Source: JBBIPA01 sp963775935
Lineage (GTDB): Bacteria; Chloroflexota; Dehalococcoidia; GIF9; UBA5629
Assembly (NCBI GenBank): GCA_963775935.1
Contig: CAVZKR010000008.1
Location: 62,001-126,000, forward strand
Direction: 5' to 3'
DNA: 64,000 nucleotides
Of the stretch, positions 1 to 9,535 are shown one piece after another (within the stretch, counting starts at the first letter, position 1; every line of letters begins with the position of its first letter). The translations under genes and the position numbers were made by a program. The notes beneath the pieces were generated by a model, which worked only from the letters and a program-made list of their open reading frames with translations, was not told the origin of the DNA and made no database searches.

Positions 1-60
1 GTGAAATAAGCAGGGCAAATGAGACCCTTTAGACGAGGATATCAAAAAACGGAGCGTATT

Positions 61-1754
61 ATGAACAGGAATTTAGTTAAAGCAATTACAGTATCTCTTA
101 TACTGCTAACAAGCACTATCAGCCTCCTGAGCTGTGCCCCTGCACCAAGCACACTCCAGAAAAGCAGGTGGTTGAAATCAAACGAGGAGAGCTCCAGGTA
201 GCAGTGACCGCAGACGGCAACCTGGTTATGCCACGAGAAACAAGATTGCAGTTTGAAACCACTGGTATCGTTACGAGTGTTACTGCAGAAAAAATTATGA
301 AAAGCCCCGTTTATAAAGGAAAGGTCAAAGCAGGGACGGTTCTCGCCAAACTGGATGACACCATGCAGAAACTCGCCGTTACCTCGGCTTTGTATGACGT
401 AGAGCTCGCCCTGAACGAACTTGCAGAGAGAGTATATCCGTCTCTCCTGGGTTACCCACATTATTATCCAACCACCGGTGTCACCCTGAGAGTAGCACAA
501 GCAGAAGCAGCACTTGAACAAGCCAAGACACTTCTGGAGCAGGCTAAACAAAAGGATGCTGCCGCTAAAGTTCGCACTGCTCAATATGACCTGGAAGCAA
601 GTCTCAGTACTCTTAAATCAACATTAACAGATATGGAAACCTATCCTTCTATCGTGAGCACCTACTCCCAACCAGCCGATGAATTTCCCGGTGAATCAGC
701 ACCACCGAATATAAAAGATGCAATTAAATTAATTGAGCAAGACTTGAGAACATTATCAACGGTGCAAGATTCGATAGAGCAAGGTGCTACTGTAAAAGCT
801 CTTACCATACTGAAAATAGCGCAGCAGAACGTGGTGCAAACGAGAAGTATTGTTGAGAAAGTATGTGGTAAGGTAGTAATGCTGGGAATCTCATATCCCG
901 ATGCTTCTACCAGTCTTGACAGTCTGAAAGCTGCCCAGGAAAACCTGAAGCAAATACAGGAAAAAATGAATGAAGGTAATTACGATAGTGTCGAGCTTGC
1001 GAAAATGCTGAGCATGGCTCAGCACGACCTGGAAATGAGCAACACTATTCTGATAAATAACGAGCTGGTTTTGAAACATGGGCTCAATTTAAAAACGCTC
1101 AGGCAAAACAATCTCACTTTACAAAAATATGAGTTAGCTTTAAAAAAAGCAAAAGAAGAACTGCTAAAAACGGAGATACTAGCACCATTTGACGGCACGA
1201 TTGTCGAGGTTGGCGTCAAAGAAAACATGGTGCTTTCAGTTTACAACTATACGACTATAACAGCCGTCCATCTCGTTGACACGAAACATGTTGAGCTAGA
1301 TGGTGTTGTTGATGAAATAGATATATTCAAAGTGATGGTAGGACAGGAAGCTATTATCACGGTAGATGCCTTACCTGACCAAAAGCTTAAAGGCAAAGTT
1401 ATTTTTATCTCACCTTTCGGTAGTGAGAAAACAGGTGTGGTTAATTATAAGGTCACCATGGAGCTCGACCCGACTGACGTTGAGTTGAAAGGTGGCTTAA
1501 CCGCCACTGCCGATATCATCGTAGAAAGCAAGAAAGATGTCCTCCTAATACCGAATGGCGCCGTGAAAGGAACCGGCGGCAACTACTGGACGCAGGTAGT
1601 GAAAGAGGGAATAAGAGGCGAAACCGAAAAGAGACCTATAATATTAGGAATTCAGGATAAGCGCTATTCCGAGGTGGTATCTGGATTGGCACAAGGGGAA
1701 AAGGTAATAGATGAAAAGCCTCTAACGACGACGCGTAACCCCCTGACCCAGTAA
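61..1754 (+). CDS. HlyD/MacA-type periplasmic adaptor lipoprotein, frameshifted near 153
   Basis: Membrane fusion protein that should link the ATPase/permease downstream to substrate outside the cytoplasmic membrane. The start at 61 follows a GGAG and gives a clear lipoprotein signal peptide ending in LLSC-APAPS (lipid-modified Cys near residue 25). That frame stops at 201. The body of the protein (from about 153: TPEKQVVEIKRGELQ, then 500 residues to 1754) lies in another frame, so one base appears lost around 150-156. The body has a long alpha-helical coiled coil (roughly residues 100-350 of the full protein) inserted in a barrel-sandwich hybrid domain (ILAPFDGTIVEVGV) followed by beta-barrel domains typical of HlyD/MacA. 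It forms an operon with the next two genes. A GTG at 168 could restart translation, but would lose the membrane anchor. The family is certain; whether the frameshift is real or an assembly error is not. Confidence 0.8.
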
Positions 1755-1808
1755 TACTGGAGGATATAAAACTCATATCACCTATCTGACTGCAGCAGGA
1801 TTACCGCT

Positions 1809-2477
1809 ATGATCGAACTGGAAGATATTACCAAGGTTTACGAAATCGGGGATGTTCAGGTGCTGGCACTGAATAATATCAGCTGTCGTATCGAGCAGGG
1901 AGAGATGGTCTCCATCATGGGGGCATCCGGTTCAGGAAAATCGACCCTGATGAATATTGTAGGCTGCTTGGATAGACCAACCACTGGTAAATATAAGCTC
2001 GATGATATAGACATCAGCAATCTCAACGATAACAAACTGGCTGAAATACGAAATAAAAAGATTGGTTTTGTCTTCCAGTCTTTCAATCTACTGCCACTGG
2101 TTAACGCCGTTTCCAACGTTGAACTACCTTTAATTTATGGTGGCGCCAGTAACAAACGGAAACAGGCGCTGGACGCACTGGAATTGGTAGGCATTGCGCA
2201 CAGAGCACATCACCGCCCGTCTGAAATGTCCGGCGGTGAGCAACAGCGGGTAGCGATAGCTCGTGCTCTGGTAAACAGTCCATCGCTCATTCTGGCTGAC
2301 GAGCCAACAGGCAACCTCGACAGCCAGACGAGCCATGGTATCATGGACTTACTAAAGCAGTTAAACAACAAAGGTATCACTATTGTCCTGGTCACCCATG
2401 AAAAAGATATTGCCGAATATACGCAACGTACCATCCAGCTACGCGACGGTAAAATTGTCCAGGAGAAGAGAAGATGA
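1809..2477 (+). CDS. MacB/LolD-type ABC transporter ATP-binding protein
   Basis: Cytoplasmic ATPase powering the adjacent permease. At 222 residues it has the usual length for a stand-alone MacB/LolD-type nucleotide-binding domain. Walker A GASGSGKST is at residues 38-46, the Q-loop at FVFQSFNLLP (about 88-97), the ABC signature SGGEQQR at 141-147, Walker B LILADEP near 160-166 with D-loop GNLD, and the H-loop in LVTHEKD. Its stop codon overlaps the permease start (ATGA), so the two are translationally coupled. The substrate cannot be read from the sequence: macrolide, lipoprotein and peptide exporters all share this architecture. Confidence 0.93.
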   Translation: MIELEDITKVYEIGDVQVLALNNISCRIEQGEMVSIMGASGSGKSTLMNIVGCLDRPTTGKYKLDDIDISNLNDNKLAEIRNKKIGFVFQSFNLLPLVNAVSNVELPLIYGGASNKRKQALDALELVGIAHRAHHRPSEMSGGEQQRVAIARALVNSPSLILADEPTGNLDSQTSHGIMDLLKQLNNKGITIVLVTHEKDIAEYTQRTIQLRDGKIVQEKRR

Positions 2478-3706
2478 CCCTGTGGGTAAGCGTACTTGCT
2501 TCGTTACAGTCCCTGGTGACAAATAAAATGCGCTCAGCGCTCACCATACTCGGTATCGTCATCGGTGTCAGCTCAGTTGTTTTCCTGGTTTCCTTCGGCA
2601 AGGGACATGAAGCCTTCATCACCAATATGTTCACCAGCATGGGGGCTAATGCTATCTACATTACCAGCGTCAATATGGGTCAGGAAATCAGTGGAGGGGT
2701 AGCCAATCTCACCATGGAAGATGCCGAGGCACTCGCCGACCCAAACAAAGCTCCGTCCGTATCCGTAGTCGCCCCTTTCACCGAAAAAATGGCAATGGTC
2801 TCCTACGAAAATGAGAATAAAAGTGTCACCTTAATGGGCGTTACGCCAGATGTTCGCGATGTCATCGATTACCCCCTTGCTGCAGGAGAATTCATCTCCG
2901 AGCAAGATGTCAGAAAAGTGACCAATGTAGCCGTCCTCGGAAGTAAAACGTACGAAACTTTGTTCGGCTCAGACGACGCTATAGGTAAAACCATCCGTGT
3001 AGCCGGTCGCAAGTTCGAGGTAATCGGTGTTCTGGAAAGCAAAGGGGCTTTCATGACTGGCATGGACGACTTCGTCATGATGCCGCTGACCACCATGCAA
3101 TCAAGAATCCTCACGCAGACCAGCGCTCGAGGTCGACCCGTTCAAACCATTGCTGTCCGTGCCACTAGCACAGAGGAAATAGATAATGCCAGGGAGCAAG
3201 TCGCCTCTATCCTGCGACAGCGCCACCATATTAAACAGGGAGATGATGATGACTTCAGTGTGATGGATATGAGAGAGATAATCAATAGAATGCAGGCGAC
3301 ACTTGGTGTCTTTCAAATCTTCCTGGGCAGTGTTGGCGCCATATCACTTATCGTTGGCGGCATCGGTATTATGAATATTATGCTGGTATCGGTTGCCGAG
3401 CGTACTCGTGAAATCGGTATACGAAAAGCCGTTGGCGCCAAACGCAGGGACATCCTCCGTCAGTTCCTTGTTGAATCAGCAATGCTCAGTTTGTCGGGTG
3501 GTATCATCGGCATGCTTCTCGCCGGTCTGGGATCAATCTCTGTAAGCGGTCTCAACCTGGGAGGATATGAGGTAAGTGCTCCGATTTCGCCTGATATCGT
3601 GATTATTGCGCTCTCGATAGCAGTATTTATTGGTCTCGTCTCTGGTTCGTATCCGGCTTTCCGCGCTGCCAGTCTTGACCCCATTACCTCGCTGCGGCAT
3701 GAGTAA
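2474..3706 (+). CDS. FtsX/MacB-type ABC transporter permease
   Basis: 410-residue membrane subunit. It has an N-terminal transmembrane helix after KMRSALTILGIVIGVSSVVFLVSF (about residues 17-40), a large extracytoplasmic MacB-type periplasmic core (about 45-275), then three C-terminal helices of the FtsX domain, including the conserved stretch VSVAERTREIGIRKAVGAKRRDI. No ATPase domain is fused, unlike E. coli MacB, because the ATPase is the separate gene overlapping by 4 nt upstream. With the adaptor lipoprotein it makes a three-gene MacAB-like mechanotransmission exporter. In a single-membrane (monoderm) cell it would work without a TolC partner. The gene ends 2 nt from the convergent folE stop, and no clear terminator is visible between them. 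Confidence 0.92.
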   Translation: MTLWVSVLASLQSLVTNKMRSALTILGIVIGVSSVVFLVSFGKGHEAFITNMFTSMGANAIYITSVNMGQEISGGVANLTMEDAEALADPNKAPSVSVVAPFTEKMAMVSYENENKSVTLMGVTPDVRDVIDYPLAAGEFISEQDVRKVTNVAVLGSKTYETLFGSDDAIGKTIRVAGRKFEVIGVLESKGAFMTGMDDFVMMPLTTMQSRILTQTSARGRPVQTIAVRATSTEEIDNAREQVASILRQRHHIKQGDDDDFSVMDMREIINRMQATLGVFQIFLGSVGAISLIVGGIGIMNIMLVSVAERTREIGIRKAVGAKRRDILRQFLVESAMLSLSGGIIGMLLAGLGSISVSGLNLGGYEVSAPISPDIVIIALSIAVFIGLVSGSYPAFRAASLDPITSLRHE

Positions 3707-3708
3707 TA

Positions 3709-4278
3709 TTACTTACCCTTGACCAGAGACAAGAATTCAGCTCGGGTTGCTGCCCGACTGCGAAAAAGTCCCCTTGTTGCTGAAGTAACAACAGCACTCC
3801 CGGGCTTTTCGATACCCCTCATTGTCATACACAGATGCACAGCCTGAATAACGACAGCCACACCATCTGGCTGCAGCGATTCCATAATAGCATCAGCTAT
3901 TTGAGTGGTCATGCGCTCCTGAAGCTGAAGTCGTCTGGCAAAGATATCCACAACTCTGGCCAGCTTGCTAATTCCTACCACCCTACCCTCCTTATTGGGG
4001 ATATAGCCCACATGAGCCACTCCGTAGAAAGGTAAAAGGTGGTGCTCACACATGGAATAAAAGGAGATATCCTTAAGTATCACCATCTCTCTGTGCCCTT
4101 CTTCGAAGCCCACAGATAATTCCGCCCGGGCATCCATTTTTATGCCAGCAAAAATTTCGGCGTACATCTCGGCAATACGACGCGGGGTGTCACGCAAACT
4201 CTCCCGTTGAGGGTCTTCACCGATTGCCTTAAGTATGGCAAGAGCAGCTTCTTCAATCTTTATTTTATCAACCACCAT
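3709..4278 (-). CDS. folE: GTP cyclohydrolase I
   Basis: Converts GTP to 7,8-dihydroneopterin triphosphate, the first step of tetrahydrofolate (and queuosine/pterin) synthesis. At 189 residues it has the usual type I length. Zinc ligands are visible as Cys77 and His80 in SMCEHHLLPF and Cys150 in VHLCMTMRG. The substrate-loop motif GYIPNKEGRVVGISKLAR and the C-terminal GIEKPGSAVVTSATRG are also conserved. It is the last gene of a minus-strand group with the parvulin, hom and thrC genes, 44 nt after thrC, and may be co-transcribed with them. Confidence 0.97.
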   Translation of the reverse strand: MVVDKIKIEEAALAILKAIGEDPQRESLRDTPRRIAEMYAEIFAGIKMDARAELSVGFEEGHREMVILKDISFYSMCEHHLLPFYGVAHVGYIPNKEGRVVGISKLARVVDIFARRLQLQERMTTQIADAIMESLQPDGVAVVIQAVHLCMTMRGIEKPGSAVVTSATRGLFRSRAATRAEFLSLVKGK

Positions 4279-4322
4279 ATAGCTCCTATAGTAATAAATT
4301 TGCGATAGATTTTATTATGAGT

Positions 4323-5375
4323 CTACCGCCAGCCCAAAGTTTGCTCAATCAAGCGGATATCCGGTAAGACCTCTGGAAATGGTTCAATGTGTTTCACCGG
4401 AACACCGGGGTCCTTCAATCCAGTGCCGGTAACAATACATACTACTTTCTTATTATGAAACCTCATCCCCTGCTTCACTAGCTTCATCAAACCAGCTAAC
4501 GAAGCAGCTGATGCAGGCTCACCAAAAATACCCTCTTTACTTGCCATAGCTTGATAGGCTGCCAGAATTTCCTCATCGGTAACACAGTCAATACTACCTC
4601 CAGACTCGTCTCTGGCAGCTACTGCTTTCTGCCAGCTCGCGGGATTGCCGATGCGAATCGCTGTAGCAAATGTTCTGGGTTTTTCAATGACTTTACCCTT
4701 AACAATAGGAGCAGCACCAGCAGCCTGGAACCCCATCATTTTAGGAGTCTTGCTTGCCTTGCCAGCGTTTCTATATTCCACATAACCCTTCCAGTAAGCA
4801 GTAATGTTACCGGCATTTCCAACAGGTATAAAATGGTAATCAGGAGCATCTCCTAACTCATCAATGATTTCAAAGGCGGCTGTTTTTTGTCCTTCTATAC
4901 GAAAAGGGTTGACAGAATTGACCATGGTAATCGGATGCTTTTCAATAAGACCGCGAACTATCTGTAACGCCTGGTCAAAATTACCGCTTATAGTAATGAT
5001 TTTGGCGCCATAAGCGATAGCCTGCGCGAATTTACCTAAAGCAATTTTACCTTTGGGTACAATCACGACAACACTAAGATCGAAACGAGCTCCGTAAGCA
5101 GCCGCAGAAGCACTGGTATTTCCAGTCGATGCACATATAATACTCTTGCTTCCACTTTCCACAGCTCTTGCTATCGCCATCACCATGCCACGGTCTTTGA
5201 AAGAGCCGGTAGGATTACAACCTTCCAGCTTAAAATAAAGTTCACCACAACCCAGCTCTTTCTCTAGCGTAACTGACCTTACCAGCGGAGTATCACCTTC
5301 ACCAAGCGTAATAATAGGAGTTTTTGGAGTAAGCGGGAGAAGGTCACGGTACCTGACTAAAATGTTGCGGGCCAT
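4323..5375 (-). CDS. thrC: Threonine synthase
   Basis: PLP-dependent conversion of O-phosphohomoserine to threonine. The 350-residue form is the short fold-type II threonine synthase common in Chloroflexota and archaea. The Schiff-base lysine is Lys60 in NPTGSFKDRGM. The substrate/cofactor loop is ASTGNTSASAAAYGA, and the phosphate-binding glycine-rich turn is PVGNAGNITAYWKG. It starts 8 nt after the hom stop codon, which places two consecutive threonine-pathway steps in one transcript. Thr-biosynthesis homoserine kinase is not in the window. Confidence 0.96.
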   Translation of the reverse strand: MARNILVRYRDLLPLTPKTPIITLGEGDTPLVRSVTLEKELGCGELYFKLEGCNPTGSFKDRGMVMAIARAVESGSKSIICASTGNTSASAAAYGARFDLSVVVIVPKGKIALGKFAQAIAYGAKIITISGNFDQALQIVRGLIEKHPITMVNSVNPFRIEGQKTAAFEIIDELGDAPDYHFIPVGNAGNITAYWKGYVEYRNAGKASKTPKMMGFQAAGAAPIVKGKVIEKPRTFATAIRIGNPASWQKAVAARDESGGSIDCVTDEEILAAYQAMASKEGIFGEPASAASLAGLMKLVKQGMRFHNKKVVCIVTGTGLKDPGVPVKHIEPFPEVLPDIRLIEQTLGWR

Positions 5376-5383
5376 AACAAACC

Positions 5384-6679
5384 CTACCCTTCAACTCTGA
5401 CGAAATTACTGATCTCTTTCACCACTGACAAGCTCTTCATTTCCCTTAAAGCTTCTTGAACTGCCTTCTCTTTGGCATTATGAGTCATAATCACTATCTC
5501 CGTAGACTTGGTGAAATGGTCGCTTTCCTTCTGTATCACTGAGGCAATACTTATTAACTTATCCCCGAGAATCTTAGAGATTTGAGCTAAAACACCCGCC
5601 TGGTCGACAATATTCATTCTTATGTAGTATCGTGTTTCGACATCGGCCATCGGTTTGATAGCTTGTTTACCCCCGTCACTTACCTTAGGAACACATTCCA
5701 CACCTCTCACTATACTCTGCGCTATATTAACTACATCAGCCACCACCGCACTTGAAGTTGGTAATGGACCTGCGCCCTGTCCGTAAAAGATTACCTTACC
5801 TACTAAATCCCCTTCCACATCTATGGCGTTATAGACGCCATTTACCTTAGCCAGTAAGGCATCCTCCTGTATAAAAACAGGGTGAACACGGGTTTCAATC
5901 CCACTACCGCCACTTCGCTTGGCAATAGCCAGAAGCTTGATTGCGTATCCCAACTCTTTAGCATAGCGAAAATCACGAGATTTCAGCTTCGAAATTCCCT
6001 CATAGTAAACATCATCTACTTTGACATCAATACCGAAGGCAATTGTAGCCAGTATTGCCAGTTTATAAGCTGCATCAAGTCCTTCGATATCATTTGCTGG
6101 GTTGGCTTCAGCATATCCTAATTGCTGTGCCTGCTTTAACGCCACCGAGAAATCCAGACCATCTTGCGCCATTCTGGTCAAAATATAATTGGTAGTCCCG
6201 TTCACAATAGCATGAATTGCGAGAATATCATTGGCAACAAGATCCTGTAAAAACGGAGCAATCAATGGTATCCCACCACCGACACTAGCCTCATACCTCA
6301 ACCCCACTTTATGCTTTCTCGCCAGAGATAAAAGCTCGTAGCCATGTTTCGCCATAACTTCCTTGTTGGCAGTAACTACATGTTTACCAGCTTTAAAGGA
6401 TTCACTAATAAGCTCAAAAGCAGGATGCTCCCCACCAATAAGCTCAATGACAATATCTATCTCGTCATTGTTAGTTATCTCTGTGAAATCATCAGTAAAA
6501 ATACTGCGTGCGATGCCCGGAGATCCGTATTTGGTGGTATCTTTCTCTAACACCTTCTTCAGTATAAGCGGTGCGCCGGCTTCTTTCGCCAGCTTTTCAC
6601 CCTTATCTGAGAGTACTTTGGCCACGCCGGTCCCAATGACCCCCAACCCCATCAATCCAATCCCAATATCTTTTATCAT
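5384..6679 (-). CDS. hom: Homoserine dehydrogenase with C-terminal ACT domain
   Basis: Reduces aspartate semialdehyde to homoserine with NAD(P)H. The 431 residues contain a Rossmann motif (GLMGLGVIGTGVAKVL, residues 8-23), the catalytic homoserine dehydrogenase domain (VVTANKEVMAKHG; GGGIPLIAPF; GTTNYILTRM; EANPANDIEGLDAAYKLAILA), and a C-terminal ACT domain from about residue 350 (YYIRMNIVDQAGVLAQISKIL). The ACT domain is the usual site of threonine feedback. It lies between the parvulin gene (5-nt gap) and thrC (8-nt gap) in a tight minus-strand operon. Confidence 0.97.
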   Translation of the reverse strand: MIKDIGIGLMGLGVIGTGVAKVLSDKGEKLAKEAGAPLILKKVLEKDTTKYGSPGIARSIFTDDFTEITNNDEIDIVIELIGGEHPAFELISESFKAGKHVVTANKEVMAKHGYELLSLARKHKVGLRYEASVGGGIPLIAPFLQDLVANDILAIHAIVNGTTNYILTRMAQDGLDFSVALKQAQQLGYAEANPANDIEGLDAAYKLAILATIAFGIDVKVDDVYYEGISKLKSRDFRYAKELGYAIKLLAIAKRSGGSGIETRVHPVFIQEDALLAKVNGVYNAIDVEGDLVGKVIFYGQGAGPLPTSSAVVADVVNIAQSIVRGVECVPKVSDGGKQAIKPMADVETRYYIRMNIVDQAGVLAQISKILGDKLISIASVIQKESDHFTKSTEIVIMTHNAKEKAVQEALREMKSLSVVKEISNFVRVEG

Positions 6680-6684
6680 AGTCG

Positions 6685-7965
6685 TTACTTATTCTTAACT
6701 TCCAGCTTCTTAAGAGTATATTGCACAGCCCATGCTTTTTGTTGCTCATCGAGATATTGTTCGATAGTGCTTGACTTTCCTTCCTCCTCCAACCAGTCCT
6801 GAAGAGCTTTTGACTTAAGTTGCTCCCTGGCCTCCTTATCAAGCTGCCTGTTATCATCTCTTTCTATGACCTTGACCAACCAGTACCCACCTTTTGTCTG
6901 AGCGGTTTTATCGAGAAGCGGATTACTGAGAGCGCCTACCGGAAGCTCGAAGGCAGCTTTCACGACAACGTCATTACCATAGCCTTTCTGAACCCAACCC
7001 AAATCACCACCAAAATCCTTACTCTCCAGATGCTGAGATTTTTCTTTTGCCAGCTCAGCGAAATTCGCTCCACTTGCTAACTTCGACTTTACTTCAATTG
7101 CCTCGGCTTCGCTGCCCAGTAAAATCCCCCTTACACGGTTACTCTTATCCTTATCCCTTTCAGTCACCTCCAGTAACCAGTAGCCACCTTTTTTGACCAT
7201 GGATGGATCATACGTCGGTTTGCTCAATGTCCCCACTGCGATGCTGAAAGCAATATCATCAAGCAATGAATTGCTAAACTCTCCATTCGACAGATTCTCC
7301 AACCCATCCACTATCCAGCCGAGTTCCCCAGACCTCTCCCTGGTAAAATCCTCGGCAGAGAATCTCTTAGCCAACTGGATGAAACTCTCATTCGCGTTCA
7401 GCATATTGAGTACATTGTCTGCTGCTTCCATTGATTCGAGAAACATAGCTTGAACATTGGCCTGTCGCGCAGTCGTTGGTACCCTGGAGTCAAAATAGGC
7501 AGATAGCAATCGATCGCTCAGAATTTTAGCTCCATAGACATCTCTATAAAGCTCGGTAGCAGGCAATTGCTGCTTACGCAGTTCACTTTCTAGCTCGGTA
7601 TCAGACACGGTGATTCCCAAGCTGGAAGCACGCTGAAGTATCAATTGGTCACGTGCAATAGTGCCCATCACCATATCAGCCATGAGAGGGGCTCGCGCAG
7701 CATCGACACCACGCAAGAAAATATTGAGCCACTCCAAATAGTAATTCATGTCGATAACCTTATCGTTCACTCTCAATACTTTTTGCCCGAACGGTTTGAC
7801 CTTCGCATCATAGTATCCATAACCCACAATAATAATCACGAGTGCAAAAAATACGCATCCTGAAATCAATATGATACGCTGCATCTTTTTCTGACGTTCC
7901 CACCTTGAAAGTTGCTGTTTTGTGGGCAATCGTTTAGCTTCGATTTTCTTTTGCTTCTTTGCCAA
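6685..7965 (-). CDS. Membrane-anchored parvulin-type peptidyl-prolyl isomerase with two rotamase domains
   Basis: SurA/PrsA-like folding factor that should act on exported proteins outside the membrane. The 426 residues comprise a basic N-terminus, one transmembrane helix (about 31-50, IILISGCVFFALVIIIVGYGY), a SurA-N-like helical region, then two parvulin (PpiC) repeats. The first ends near FGxLGW-like ERSGELGWIVDG and the second contains SKDFGGDLGWVQKGYG; both end in KGGYWLLEV/KGGYWLVKV. It lacks a lipobox, so it is membrane-tethered rather than a lipoprotein. It is placed first in the operon with hom and thrC; the functional link to amino-acid synthesis is not obvious. Confidence 0.9.
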   Translation of the reverse strand: MAKKQKKIEAKRLPTKQQLSRWERQKKMQRIILISGCVFFALVIIIVGYGYYDAKVKPFGQKVLRVNDKVIDMNYYLEWLNIFLRGVDAARAPLMADMVMGTIARDQLILQRASSLGITVSDTELESELRKQQLPATELYRDVYGAKILSDRLLSAYFDSRVPTTARQANVQAMFLESMEAADNVLNMLNANESFIQLAKRFSAEDFTRERSGELGWIVDGLENLSNGEFSNSLLDDIAFSIAVGTLSKPTYDPSMVKKGGYWLLEVTERDKDKSNRVRGILLGSEAEAIEVKSKLASGANFAELAKEKSQHLESKDFGGDLGWVQKGYGNDVVVKAAFELPVGALSNPLLDKTAQTKGGYWLVKVIERDDNRQLDKEAREQLKSKALQDWLEEEGKSSTIEQYLDEQQKAWAVQYTLKKLEVKNK

Positions 7966-8061
7966 GGATTATATTCCTTTCCAGTAATTAGACTCATTGA
8001 GACAGGACGTACATTGTCCCAACCGTCTACTTATGATACCATATTTCGGGTAATAGCGTGA

Positions 8062-8138
8062 CGGGGTGTAGCGCAGCCTGGTAGCGCACCTGAATGGGGT
8101 TCAGGTGGTCGACGGTTCAAATCCGTCCACCCCGACCA
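8062..8138 (+). tRNA. tRNA-Pro (anticodon GGG)
   Basis: A complete cloverleaf folds by eye. The acceptor stem CGGGGTG/CACCCCG has the C1-G72 pair typical of bacterial tRNA-Pro. The D stem is GCGC/GCGC, and the anticodon stem CCTGA/TCAGG has loop ATGGGGT (anticodon GGG at 8096-8098, G37). The T arm is GACGG-TTCAAAT-CCGTC, the discriminator is A, and CCA is encoded. It reads CCC/CCU proline codons and is a single gene between two minus-strand genes. Confidence 0.97.
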
Positions 8139-8276
8139 TGCGCCGTATAGTCATCTGCCACCACCCCACGAAGCACCAGAGTAACAAGACCCTTCTCCAA
8201 CGGAAAATACCACTATAGATGAAATCCTACTACCTGAGAAAAAAGAAGAGGATAGGTTTATTTAACCAGCAGAAGA

Positions 8277-9254
8277 CTACTTATAAATGCTGGTTATCAG
8301 GATTTGAGCATAAGCTTCTTGGCCTGATATAGCCGCGAAAATGTGATTACCTTCGATTCTGACAATAATCGGAATAGTACTACCATCAGGAGCAGACCAT
8401 GATCCTTTATACAAGGTGAATTCGCCAATTTTGGCTTCAGCAAAGCCGTAATCTTTCAAAGCATTCTTGACTCCAGGGCTTACGACGAAGCCTGGCAAGC
8501 CAGACTTAATTAAAATGAGCATACCCACATCGAGAGCATCTGCACCACTACCTTTCTCAAATACCTCTACTGCCTTAGCTACATTTATTTGATGTGGTGA
8601 ATAGAGTCCACCAACCACTATTTCAGGATTGAGCAGCTTTAATACCTTATTTACCTGCTCAAAATTCTTCTTGCCAATATAACCAGCGGCGAACTCTAAA
8701 ACCTGATTGCTCGGTTTTGCTACGCCAATAGCGACCATTTTTGTCCTGCCACCGCGGGGCAACATAGCGACAGCCTGTAACACGTTTCCGTTAGTATAGT
8801 ATTTAAAATTATTGCTTAAGATAGCTGATTTAAGAGACTCAGCCGCAGCGCCGGTCCCTCTTACAATATATATTTTGTTGTCAAGTAGCACTTTCCATCC
8901 GTTTTTCTCAAAATTTATGCTTGAATATGTCTCAGTAGCATCGCTGGCGCTAGCAAACGTAAGCCCTGCGCCAAAAACCAGATTTTTATCTGAGGGCAAA
9001 CCCCAAATCGCCAGAGATTCAACTTTTATATCATGTGATAGATTAACAATTTTCGCCGGTATAATAGTGGGACGATCCTGCTTAGCATAAGCATACAGCT
9101 CTAAGTTAGTATCAGGTACTAGCAGAGCCGCGAACTTATCGGCAGACGAGACAGGGAATTGCTCAGTATCTCCAAGGCAACCTACAGCTAAAAAAGAGCA
9201 CAGTACGGTCAAGACGAGAAAGAGAACTGAAAGCCTTTTAACCATTATTTTCAT
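8277..9254 (-). CDS. Putative lipoprotein of unknown function
   Basis: 325 residues. The N-terminus is a signal peptide with a possible lipobox (LVLTVLCSFLAVGC, Cys at about 26; Ala at -3 is slightly atypical), so it should be anchored outside the membrane. The mature part shows two similar halves with hydrophobic beta/alpha alternation and no motif I recognise. A second in-frame ATG at 9245 would shorten it by three residues. It is transcribed away from the PrsW-like gene and the promoter region 9255-9535 is shared. I cannot assign a function. Confidence 0.7.
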   Translation of the reverse strand: MKIMVKRLSVLFLVLTVLCSFLAVGCLGDTEQFPVSSADKFAALLVPDTNLELYAYAKQDRPTIIPAKIVNLSHDIKVESLAIWGLPSDKNLVFGAGLTFASASDATETYSSINFEKNGWKVLLDNKIYIVRGTGAAAESLKSAILSNNFKYYTNGNVLQAVAMLPRGGRTKMVAIGVAKPSNQVLEFAAGYIGKKNFEQVNKVLKLLNPEIVVGGLYSPHQINVAKAVEVFEKGSGADALDVGMLILIKSGLPGFVVSPGVKNALKDYGFAEAKIGEFTLYKGSWSAPDGSTIPIIVRIEGNHIFAAISGQEAYAQILITSIYK

Positions 9255-9535
9255 TACTCAGTCATCAGCTCCAATATACCAAAAACTGACGACAATTCGG
9301 CACACTATATCACACACACCGTAAACAATCTACTCGCTACGATGAAAAGGAACAAAACTCAATTGATACAGAATATTATAGTGCTGTTAAAAATACCTTG
9401 GCAAACTGCAAATTCAGAAATAGCTATAATTTAGAGAATATCGCTTCTGCTAAGACTCCTTCCGTCTTGACTAAGAACACAAGAGCAAGTATTATGCGTG
9501 CTAAAGTAACTTCTGGATAACCTGAGGGAGGATTT

